From NCBI GenBank assembly GCA_016871395.1, contig VFYV01000001.1, positions 1-64,000 on the forward strand: 64,000 bases of DNA. The letters are read 5' to 3'. Of the stretch, positions 54,436 to 61,912 are shown in pieces (position 1 is the first letter of the stretch; the number at the start of each line of letters is the position of its first letter). This DNA comes from Actinomycetota bacterium. GTDB taxonomy: Bacteria > Actinomycetota > Acidimicrobiia > Acidimicrobiales > Ilumatobacteraceae. The notes under the pieces were generated by a model, which was given only the letters and a program-made list of their open reading frames with translations, had not been told where the DNA came from and did no database searches. The translations under genes were made by a program, and so were the position numbers.

Positions 54436-55458
54436 CTAAAGCTTGGCGAACAATCGCCGGGCAGCCTCGGCGGCCTTGGCGCGGACCTCGTCGATGTCGA
54501 CTCTCGTGGGCCGTCCGTCGACGAGCAATCGTTCACCATCGGCAGAGGTCACGTTGATCGCGCGGATACCGGGAGTGAAGGCGACGTGCCACGGGCTGTC
54601 CACGTGGTCGTAGTTCCACTCGACGACATCGCCACGGCACTCGGGGAAGAAGGAGAAGCCGTTTTCCAACCAGGACCAGACAGTCTCGGGACTTTGCGAG
54701 ACGTCATGGGCCCGCAGAGCCACGTAGGCGAGGCGCATCTCCTCCAACATGTCGGCACCGATTCCGTCGGTGCCGAGCACGATGTCGTTGGCCCGTTCGC
54801 CCGGCACGGCGTAGCCGACCCCGTTGTTCATGTTCGACCGCGGGTTGTGGGCGATCGTCCCTCTCAGCGGTCGATCGACGTCGACGCAGTGAACCAGTAA
54901 CCAATCGTCCGTGGCGAGCCCTTCGAGACGTCGAGCCGCGTCACGATCGTCGGGACCCTCGCCGACGTGGATGTGCACTCCCGTGCCGAGCTCGTCAGCC
55001 AGATCGCTCGCCGAGCGAAGAAGTTCGTCCGAGCAGGTGAACGCGGCGTGGACGCCCACCATCCCTCGACCTCCGGCGCGCAGGAAGCGCTCATTCTCTC
55101 GCAGTCCGCGCTGGCCGGCTTCACGGCCGTGGCGGTCGGTGACCCCGTAACAACAATTGACCCGCACTCCGACGCTGGTACACGCGGCCGAGATGATGTC
55201 GAGTGATCCGTCGATGAGGGATGGACTCTCGTGGTGGTCGATGATGCCGGTGGTCCCCGAGGCCAGAGCCTCCACGGCTCCGAGCAGGGCGGACCAATGC
55301 AGGGTGTCGGCATCGAGAGCCACGTCGAGGCGCCACCAGATTTGTTCGAGGATGTCGAGGAAGGTTCGTGGCTGTCTCGCCGGAGCGGGCATCCCGCGGG
55401 CCAAGGTCGAGTAGAGGTGGTGATGCGCACACACCAGACCCGGGGTCGTGGTGGTCAC
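54436..55458 (-). CDS. SsnA-like aminohydrolase, short N-terminus
   Basis: 340 residues similar to Escherichia coli SsnA, a metal-dependent aminohydrolase encoded beside the xdhD molybdenum hydroxylase there. Shared segments include [15 protein letters not shown] (metal HxH), [33 protein letters not shown] and [15 protein letters not shown]. coli SsnA has about 50 more N-terminal residues forming part of a beta sandwich; here the protein begins just before the HxH. The GTG start overlaps the upstream gene by four bases (GTGA). It probably deaminates or dehalogenates a ring substrate. Confidence 0.8.
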   Translation of the reverse strand: MTTTTPGLVCAHHHLYSTLARGMPAPARQPRTFLDILEQIWWRLDVALDADTLHWSALLGAVEALASGTTGIIDHHESPSLIDGSLDIISAACTSVGVRVNCCYGVTDRHGREAGQRGLRENERFLRAGGRGMVGVHAAFTCSDELLRSASDLADELGTGVHIHVGEGPDDRDAARRLEGLATDDWLLVHCVDVDRPLRGTIAHNPRSNMNNGVGYAVPGERANDIVLGTDGIGADMLEEMRLAYVALRAHDVSQSPETVWSWLENGFSFFPECRGDVVEWNYDHVDSPWHVAFTPGIRAINVTSADGERLLVDGRPTRVDIDEVRAKAAEAARRLFAKL

Positions 55459-58046
55459 TCGTCATCTCCGTCCGGGCGCCGCATCGGAAGCCGATGTCGC
55501 CAGAAACCGTCGAACTGGCGCAGAGCCTCGGCGACTGCTCCGGCGGTGGGCACGAGTCCGATCTCTCCGACGCCCTTGATTCCGTACGGTGAATTCGGTT
55601 CGGGGGACTCGACGAGGATGACCTTGATCGGAGGCACGTCCTTGGCTCGCAGAATGCCGAGCGAGCGCAGCGTCGTGGCGGTGGGAAAGCCGGTCTCGGG
55701 ATCGGAGGGGAAGTCCTCGGTCAGGGCGTAGCCCAGCCCCATGTGCACACTGCCCTCGATCTGCCCCTCGCACAGGGACGGATTGACGGCGCGCCCGACG
55801 TCATGTGCCGCCACCACCTCCACGATGGCTCCACTCTCGCGGTCGATCGACACCAATTGCGCCGCGTAGCCGAAGGTGGAGTGAATGGTCGGGTTCTCGA
55901 CCTCGCCCAGCTTCTGGGTCCAGTCGATTCGATACTCGCCGTGGTAATCGATGCCGACACGACAACCGTCGGCGCGGGCCGCCTCGCACGCGGCTTTCAC
56001 CGCGCCGGCCCCCATCAATGTTCCACGTGAGCCGGTCGTTTGCCCGAACCCGAGTTCTCGGGTGGTGTCGACGATCACCCGAACGTCCTCGGGGTCGATT
56101 CCGAGTTCCTCGACGGCGACCTGCAGCGCGACCGTGTCGATGCCTTGGCCCATCTCGGTCCAACCATGTCGCACTTCGATGATGCCGTCGGCGCGGAAAT
56201 GGATCACCGCGCCGCTGACCTCCTTGAAGCCATTGCCGAGTCCGCTGTTCTTCAGACCCAGTCCCAACCCGACGGCGAGTCCCGCCTCTCGCGCCGCGTC
56301 GTAGTGCGGTTTGATCTCGTCGAGGCATCTCTCCGCTCCGAGACATCCGTCGTTCATGATCTGACCCGGCCCCCAAACCTGCCCGGGTCGGATGACGTTC
56401 CGCTTGCGGATGGTCCAACCGTCGATACCCACCCGATCGGCAAGGCGGTCGAGCACACCCTCCATCGCGAATTGCGCCTGATTCGCCCCGAAGCCGCGAA
56501 ACGCTCCACACACCGGATTGTTCGTGCGCGCCGCAATGGCCTCGACATCGATGTTGGCCACTCGGTACGGGCCACTGGCATGCCCGGCCATTCGCTCCAG
56601 AACCTTCATGCCGACACTGGCGTAGGCGCCACTGTCACCTACCGCGCGCACCCGAAGGGCGGTGAGGTGCCCCTCGGCGTCACACCCGGCGGTGTACTCC
56701 ATACGGATGGGGTGTCGCTTGGCGTGCACGAGGAAGGATTCCTCGCGCGACAACGTGCACTTCACCGGTCGATCGAGCAACCAGGCCGCCAAAGCGGTGT
56801 GGGCTTGGTTGCTCATGTCCTCCTTACCACCGAACGCGCCACCGTTGGTGACCAACTCGACCGTGACCCGCGAGTTGTCGATGCCGAGGACGCGCGCGAT
56901 GTCGTTGCGGTCGTCCCACACACCTTGACCGCCCGAATACACGTGCAGTGAACGCGCGTCGCCGGATCCATCGGGCACGGCGACGGTGCTCTCGGGTTCG
57001 AGGAAGGCGTGTTCGATCCGCTGGGTTTCGAAAGTTTCGCCAACCACGTGGGCGCTGGCGGCCAGGGCGGCATCGACGTCGCCACGGGCGTAGCGACTGA
57101 CGCTGAGCACGTTGTCCTCGGTGCCCCACACGGCGATTTCGGTGGACTCGATGGCGGCTCTGGCGTCGGTGATCGGGCGCTGTGGGAGGTAGTCGACCAG
57201 AACGAGTTCGGCGGCGGCCCGAGCCTCCCGTCGACTGTCGGCCACCACGACCGCGAGCACGTCGCCGGCATAACTCGTACGTCCCCCCACCGGGATCATG
57301 ACCGGCCAATCCTTGTGGATGAGTCCGACCTTCAACTCGGCCGGAACATCGGCAGCGGTGAGGACCGCCACCACGCCGGGGGACGACCGAGCCGCGGCGG
57401 TGTCGATGGCGACGATGTCGGCGCGGGTGTGAGCCGTGAGATGGAGGGCGGCGTGGAGCATCCCGGGGATACGAATGTCGTCGATGTACCCGCGATCGCC
57501 GAGCGCCAGATCCCGGGCCTCGTATTTCATCCCCGACGAACCGATACCCGTCGGTTGCTCGGCCACCATCGGTCGATTCAGCGCGACGGATTCGATGGCG
57601 TCGAGAACCTTGACGTATCCGGTGCAGCGGCAGAGATTGGCGCCGAGATGCCTGGCCATGTCGCTCTTGGTGAGTCGATCACCCTTCTTGTCGACCTGGC
57701 CCTTGGCCCGCATGATGATGCCCGGGATGCAGAATCCACATTGCAGTCCGCCACACGCGGCGAAGGCCTCGGCGTAACGATCGCGCTCGGCATCGTCGAC
57801 CCCCTCGAGTGTGACGATCGACTTACCCGCGACCTTCTCCAGCGACTGTTGACAGCTGACGACCGGTTTCCCGTCGATCATGACGGTGCAACAACCGCAC
57901 TGTCCCGACGGAGAGCAGCCGTCCTTCGGCGAGGTGATGTCGAGTTCTTCACGCAGGGCGGCCAGGAGGTGCGGGTGATCGCCTCTCACCTCGACATCGC
58001 GACCGTTGACTCGCAGTGACACGCGTCGAATCGACTCGATGGTCAT
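55455..58046 (-). CDS. Fused 2Fe-2S/molybdopterin hydroxylase (xanthine dehydrogenase family)
   Basis: 863 residues. Residues 1 to about 160 carry two [2Fe-2S] clusters (CSPSGQCGCC and CGFCIPG with CRCTGY), joined to a molybdenum catalytic domain (GGQGVWDDRND, GGAFGGKEDMS, CGAFRGFGANQ, active-site glutamate in KGVGEIG). No FAD domain is present, as in aldehyde oxidoreductases and E. coli XdhD, so electrons must leave through another protein. It is the third gene of the operon starting at 60291 and a second enzyme of the same family as the operon at 52569. Confidence 0.9.
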   Translation of the reverse strand: MTIESIRRVSLRVNGRDVEVRGDHPHLLAALREELDITSPKDGCSPSGQCGCCTVMIDGKPVVSCQQSLEKVAGKSIVTLEGVDDAERDRYAEAFAACGGLQCGFCIPGIIMRAKGQVDKKGDRLTKSDMARHLGANLCRCTGYVKVLDAIESVALNRPMVAEQPTGIGSSGMKYEARDLALGDRGYIDDIRIPGMLHAALHLTAHTRADIVAIDTAAARSSPGVVAVLTAADVPAELKVGLIHKDWPVMIPVGGRTSYAGDVLAVVVADSRREARAAAELVLVDYLPQRPITDARAAIESTEIAVWGTEDNVLSVSRYARGDVDAALAASAHVVGETFETQRIEHAFLEPESTVAVPDGSGDARSLHVYSGGQGVWDDRNDIARVLGIDNSRVTVELVTNGGAFGGKEDMSNQAHTALAAWLLDRPVKCTLSREESFLVHAKRHPIRMEYTAGCDAEGHLTALRVRAVGDSGAYASVGMKVLERMAGHASGPYRVANIDVEAIAARTNNPVCGAFRGFGANQAQFAMEGVLDRLADRVGIDGWTIRKRNVIRPGQVWGPGQIMNDGCLGAERCLDEIKPHYDAAREAGLAVGLGLGLKNSGLGNGFKEVSGAVIHFRADGIIEVRHGWTEMGQGIDTVALQVAVEELGIDPEDVRVIVDTTRELGFGQTTGSRGTLMGAGAVKAACEAARADGCRVGIDYHGEYRIDWTQKLGEVENPTIHSTFGYAAQLVSIDRESGAIVEVVAAHDVGRAVNPSLCEGQIEGSVHMGLGYALTEDFPSDPETGFPTATTLRSLGILRAKDVPPIKVILVESPEPNSPYGIKGVGEIGLVPTAGAVAEALRQFDGFWRHRLPMRRPDGDDE

Positions 58047-59011
58047 GAATCACTCTCCGCCGTGATGATCGCGCCCCGCTGTGACGTGATGCGGGTGTAG
58101 ACCTCGGGTCGCCGGTACTTCTCGAAATCGAACAAAGTGTCCTTGTAGCGCTTGCACCAGTCGAGGTCGCACGATGCCACGATCAACTCGTCCCCGTTGG
58201 TCAGGGCCTGGGCCACGATCTGACCGCTTGGGGCGATGATGCAGGATTCAGCGAGGGAGTCGACACCCTCCTCGACTCCGCCCTTGGCCACGCCCACCAC
58301 CCACGTTCCGTTCTGGTACGCGCCGGCTTGCATGACGAGGGCGTTGTGGAACCCTTGCAGAGTGTCCTGGCTGGGATCGGGAGCGTAGTGGATCGGCGTG
58401 TTGTAACCGCACAGGATCATCTCCACGCCCTGAAGGCCCATCTCGCGGTAGGACTCGGGCCAGCGACGGTCGTTGCAGGTCATCATTCCAACGAGTCCGC
58501 CGAAGGCCCGCCACACTCCGAAGCCTTCGGGACCGGGTTCGAAGTAGTAACGCTCGGCGTGTTGGAAAGGCCGGTTCGGTTCGTGTCCGGCATGTCCCGG
58601 AATGTGTACCTTGCGGTACTTGGCGACGATCGCGCCTTTGCGATCCACCAGGATCTGAGTGTTGTAACGGTGGCGGACTCCGTCCGCCTCGATCGGGGTC
58701 AGCTCGGCGTAGCCCAGAGAAAAACCGATGCCGAGGCGCTTGGCCTCGTCGAAGAGGGGTTGGGTGTGTGGTCCGGGCATCGATGTCTCGTACCAGTGGT
58801 CGGCTTCGGAGATGTCCTCGAGAAACCAGCGGGGGAAGAAGGTGGTGAGCGCCAATTCGGGAAAAACCACGAGGTCGCAGCCCCGCTTCGACGCCTCTCC
58901 CAGCAGACAGACCAGACGAGAAACCACCGAGGCACGATCGTCGGTCCGTTGCACCGGCCCCAGTTGTGCGGCTCCCACGACGATCGTGCGCGCGGTCGGA
59001 TTGGTGGTCAT
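58043..59011 (-). CDS. Nitrilase-superfamily N-carbamoyl-D-amino-acid hydrolase-like
   Basis: 322 residues closely following Agrobacterium D-carbamoylase. Catalytic glutamate in FPELALTTFFPRW, lysine in YRKVHIPGH, and cysteine in MTCNDRRWPE, with GYNTPIHY and MQAGAYQNGTW near the active-site entrance. Family enzymes hydrolyse N-carbamoyl-D-amino acids or related ureido compounds to ammonia, CO2 and an amine. ATG 59011 is used, since the residues before it are not conserved. It overlaps both neighbours by four bases. Confidence 0.87.
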   Translation of the reverse strand: MTTNPTARTIVVGAAQLGPVQRTDDRASVVSRLVCLLGEASKRGCDLVVFPELALTTFFPRWFLEDISEADHWYETSMPGPHTQPLFDEAKRLGIGFSLGYAELTPIEADGVRHRYNTQILVDRKGAIVAKYRKVHIPGHAGHEPNRPFQHAERYYFEPGPEGFGVWRAFGGLVGMMTCNDRRWPESYREMGLQGVEMILCGYNTPIHYAPDPSQDTLQGFHNALVMQAGAYQNGTWVVGVAKGGVEEGVDSLAESCIIAPSGQIVAQALTNGDELIVASCDLDWCKRYKDTLFDFEKYRRPEVYTRITSQRGAIITAESDS

Positions 59012-60291
59012 GGCCGTACCCCGCTCGGTTCTCGTTGGGCCAACTCCCACATGGAGTCGAGAAGAACGTTGGCTCCGGCCACGAGATCGACATCATCGGT
59101 GTGCTCGGCGGCGTTGTGGCTGATGCCGAGATGCGAGGGGACGAAGATCATCGCGCTCGGGCACACGCGAGCCAGCATCTGGGCGTCGTGTCCGGCTCCC
59201 GACGGCATCCGTTTCACGCTGTGTCCGTGATCGCCGGCGATCGTCGCCACCAGATCCACGACCTCGGGGTCGAAGACCACCGGTTCGAAGCGCGCCAGGC
59301 GTCGACTCTGGATCGTCACGGCCTCGCGCAGCGCAATGTCGTCGAGGAACTCCGAGATCCTCCGCTCGGCGCCGAGGAGGAGTTCCTCGTCGGTGTTTCG
59401 GACGTCGAGGGTGATTTTGGCGACCGCGGGCACGACGTTGACCAAGTTCGGGGAGAGGTCGATCTTGCCGACCGTGCACACCTGGTTGCCCCCCATCTCC
59501 GCCGCCAGTTCGCGCAAGAAGACCACGATCGACCCGGCCACGAAGGCCGGATCACGGCGCAGGTGCATCGGAGTCGTGCCGGCATGATTGCTCTGCCCGG
59601 TGATGGTGACCTCTTGCCAGGAAATACCCTGCACCCCATCGACCGCGCCGATGGTGACGCCCTCGGCCTCCAGCAACGGTCCCTGCTCGATGTGTAACTC
59701 GATGAACGCGTGTGGCACCGGACCGGGCACCGGCGCCGAACCGTTGTACCCGATCCGAGACAACTCGTCGCCGAGACGAGCCCCATCGATGGCCAGCGTG
59801 TCGAGGGCGGCTTCGATGCTCACACCGCCGACGTAGGCCAACGAACCCAGCATGTCGGGTTGGAAGCGAGCCCCCTCCTCGTTCGTGAAGACCGCGACGC
59901 TGAGCGGGCGCGAGGGAGTCAAACCGGCGGTCATCAACGTTTCGATGACCTCGAGTCCGGCGAGCACGCCGTAGTTACCGTCGTATCGACCGCCTGTTCT
60001 CACGGTGTCGATGTGGCTTCCGGTCATGACCGGCGTGCCGGGAGCGCATTCCCAGGTTCCAAAGATGTTCCCGATGGCGTCGACCTGGACCCGCAGGCCC
60101 AAATCGACCATCCACGACCGCACCACGTCGCGTCCGGCCCGGTCCTCGTCGGTGAGGGCCAGACGACACGAGCCACCCCCGGGGATCGGTGAGACCTCGC
60201 CCAGGTCATCGAGTCGGGCTCGAAGGCGAGCCGGATCGATACGTACCCCTCGGGCCGTCGGCCTCATGTTCTCGTTGACCTGCGGTGACAC
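59008..60291 (-). CDS. M20 amidohydrolase: N-carbamoyl-L-amino-acid hydrolase / allantoate amidohydrolase family
   Basis: 427 residues. The two-metal site is visible in TGSHIDTVRTGGRYDGNYG, the catalytic glutamate pair in FTNEEGARF, and the last ligand in SHNAAEHTDD. The lid domain with HAGTTPMHLRRD is also typical. Relatives hydrolyse N-carbamoyl-L-amino acids, allantoate or beta-ureidopropionate. As the first gene of a five-gene operon it has GTG 60291 with TAAACT six bases upstream. Together with the D-carbamoylase-like neighbour it suggests a ureido intermediate. Confidence 0.88.
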   Translation of the reverse strand: MSPQVNENMRPTARGVRIDPARLRARLDDLGEVSPIPGGGSCRLALTDEDRAGRDVVRSWMVDLGLRVQVDAIGNIFGTWECAPGTPVMTGSHIDTVRTGGRYDGNYGVLAGLEVIETLMTAGLTPSRPLSVAVFTNEEGARFQPDMLGSLAYVGGVSIEAALDTLAIDGARLGDELSRIGYNGSAPVPGPVPHAFIELHIEQGPLLEAEGVTIGAVDGVQGISWQEVTITGQSNHAGTTPMHLRRDPAFVAGSIVVFLRELAAEMGGNQVCTVGKIDLSPNLVNVVPAVAKITLDVRNTDEELLLGAERRISEFLDDIALREAVTIQSRRLARFEPVVFDPEVVDLVATIAGDHGHSVKRMPSGAGHDAQMLARVCPSAMIFVPSHLGISHNAAEHTDDVDLVAGANVLLDSMWELAQREPSGVRP

Positions 60292-60297
60292 GGGGGA

Positions 60298-60315
60298 AGT
60301 TTACATTTTGTCAAA
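60298..60315 (-). promoter_or_regulatory. Leaderless promoter with shared TTGACA box (copy B)
   Basis: Minus strand: TTTGACAAAATGTAAACT, six bases, then GTG 60291. The -10 is TAAACT. From TTGACA to GTG is 17 bases, exactly as in copy A at 52576-52592. The core TTTGACA-AAA-TGTAAAC is an imperfect inverted repeat. Confidence 0.6.
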
Positions 60316-60353
60316 GCCAGATGGGACATGGCCGACTCCCTTATCCTCGCGCC

Positions 60354-60380
60354 ATGGGCGGTCGGCGAGGTCTTCGGTGA
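60354..60380 (+). CDS. Possible eight-codon leader ORF coupled to the transporter
   Basis: ATG 60354 is preceded at exactly six bases by TATCCT (60342-60347), the leaderless pattern. It opens a reading of eight codons (MGGRRGLR) whose TGA at 60378-60380 overlaps the transporter GTG 60377 in a GTGA. It could feed ribosomes to the transporter gene by reinitiation. This rests only on spacing. Confidence 0.35.
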   Translation: MGGRRGLR

Positions 60381-61102
60381 CCGTCGCTGAGACCACGGCG
60401 CTCATTTTGTCGGTGTTCGTCGCCTCCACCACCCAAGTCACCGTCGGATTCGGGTTCGCCTTACTCGGCGTGCCCCTCATGGCCTTGACCTTGCCCACGC
60501 GGGAGGCCGTGGTGGTATCCACGGTCCTCGGTCTGGTCACCAGCTCGTTCCAAGCGTGGCATGGCCGCCGCGATGTCGAGCGAGCATTGGTCGTACGGAT
60601 GGTCGGTTCGGCCGCGGTCGGGCTACCTCTCGGTTGGTTCTTGTTCACCCGTGTCGACGAGGACGTTTTACGGATCCTGTTGGGGGTCAGCGTGATGGTG
60701 GCGGTCCTGTTGTTGGCCTCCAAGCGCGTGGCGACCGGCTCGCGACGTCTCGACGTCGTGTGCGGAGTTCTGAGTGGGGCTCTGGCCTCGTCGCTGTCCA
60801 CCAACGGGCCGCCACTGGTGTTCGCGTTGCAGGCCCGCGGTCTGCCCATGAGCGTGTTTCGTCCCACGATCAACACGGTCTTCACGGTGTCGGGAATCGT
60901 CGCCTTGTCGGGCTTCGTCATCAGCGACGACGTGACCGGTGACGCGTTGATCCACTCGTTGACGGCGATTCCGGTGCTCGTGATCGGAGCGCGTAGTGGT
61001 TTCATCCTGCGGGGGCGGGTCTCTGAGACCGGCGCCCGACAGTTGGCGCTGTTCTTGTTGGCTCTCGCCGGCTTGGCGGCGATCCTGAGCGCCGTGTGGT
61101 GA
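60377..61102 (+). CDS. TauE/SafE-family anion permease
   Basis: 241 residues with about seven to eight membrane segments and the family's repeated GxGx and PxxA patterns (QVTVGFGFALLGVPLMAL and GALASSLSTNGPPLVFAL). Members export or import sulfonates, sulfite and other small anions; here it diverges from the carbamoylase operon across an 85-base spacer and may carry a substrate or product of that pathway. GTG 60377 is the first start before the first membrane segment. Confidence 0.82.
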   Translation: MTVAETTALILSVFVASTTQVTVGFGFALLGVPLMALTLPTREAVVVSTVLGLVTSSFQAWHGRRDVERALVVRMVGSAAVGLPLGWFLFTRVDEDVLRILLGVSVMVAVLLLASKRVATGSRRLDVVCGVLSGALASSLSTNGPPLVFALQARGLPMSVFRPTINTVFTVSGIVALSGFVISDDVTGDALIHSLTAIPVLVIGARSGFILRGRVSETGARQLALFLLALAGLAAILSAVW

Positions 61103-61132
61103 GGGCCCCCGAAGCACTGGAGTTCGACGTCG

Positions 61133-61843
61133 TCAGCCGCCGAAGATGGTCAACCACTGCTCTTTCGTCACTGGCTTGAGAACGAAATTGTGCCGGCGCA
61201 CCGATTCCAACTCCTCGTGGGACTCGTTCGAATAACGATGACCGGGAAAGATCACCGTGGAGTCCGGAAAACTGTCGAGTCGACGCAGGCTCTCGAACAT
61301 GTCCTCGGGATTGCTGCCCGGCAAGTCGGTTCGGCCGCAACCGTCGAGAAACAAGGTGTCCCCGGACACCAAGCATCCGCCGACATGGAAACACTGGGAG
61401 CCCGGAGTGTGGCCCGGGGTGTGTATCAGGTCGATGGTCACGTCGCCAACGGTCACGGTGTCTTGCGATGAGTGCGCCACCAGATTCGCCTCGCTGACAC
61501 CGGTGGTTCGGGTCACCCACGGCATTTCGTGTTCATTCACATGAATCGGCACATCCACCTTCTCGAGCAATCGGGCGATCCCCTCTATCCGGTAGTTCAT
61601 CATGGAACCACCGATGTGATCGGGGTGGTAGTGCGACGCCAGCGCGCCGACCAGTTTCATGCCATCGGCTTCGATCAGGTCGACCAACTCGTCGACCCCG
61701 TATGCCGGGTCGACCACCACGCACTCCGATGTCGAGCGATCTCCGATCAGGTACACGAAGTTCACCATCTGACGCGCCAAGGGATCCCCAACGGCGAAGT
61801 CGCGGCCCGAGAGCAGTTGTCGGAAGTAGAGGCGATCGTCCAT
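61133..61843 (-). CDS. Metallo-beta-lactamase-fold hydrolase (glyoxalase II/ETHE1-like)
   Basis: 236 residues. The metal motif is SHYHPDHIGG, with further ligands in HTPGHTPGSQ, SGDTLFLDGCGRTDLPG and FPGHRYS. The GCGRTDLPG segment is shared with ETHE1-type persulfide dioxygenases and some glyoxalase II proteins, so either thiol-ester hydrolysis or sulfur oxidation is possible. ATG 61843 has TACTGT seven bases upstream. It is divergent from the ProA-like gene. Confidence 0.85.
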   Translation of the reverse strand: MDDRLYFRQLLSGRDFAVGDPLARQMVNFVYLIGDRSTSECVVVDPAYGVDELVDLIEADGMKLVGALASHYHPDHIGGSMMNYRIEGIARLLEKVDVPIHVNEHEMPWVTRTTGVSEANLVAHSSQDTVTVGDVTIDLIHTPGHTPGSQCFHVGGCLVSGDTLFLDGCGRTDLPGSNPEDMFESLRRLDSFPDSTVIFPGHRYSNESHEELESVRRHNFVLKPVTKEQWLTIFGG

Positions 61844-61850
61844 ATCGAAC

Positions 61851-61856
61851 ACAGTA
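61851..61856 (-). promoter_or_regulatory. -10 element of leaderless metallo-hydrolase gene
   Basis: TACTGT on the minus strand ends seven bases before ATG 61843, the same hexamer as at 38009 and 44276. Confidence 0.45.
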
Positions 61857-61900
61857 GACCCGAGTGCCGGGTCGAACGACGAGCCACGAAGGATCGCGTC

Positions 61901-61906
61901 TAATCT
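61901..61906 (+). promoter_or_regulatory. -10 element of leaderless proA-like gene
   Basis: TAATCT ends six bases before ATG 61913, with no ribosome binding site. Together with the minus-strand element at 61851 it makes a 69-base divergent promoter region. Confidence 0.5.
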
Positions 61907-61912
61907 AACCAC

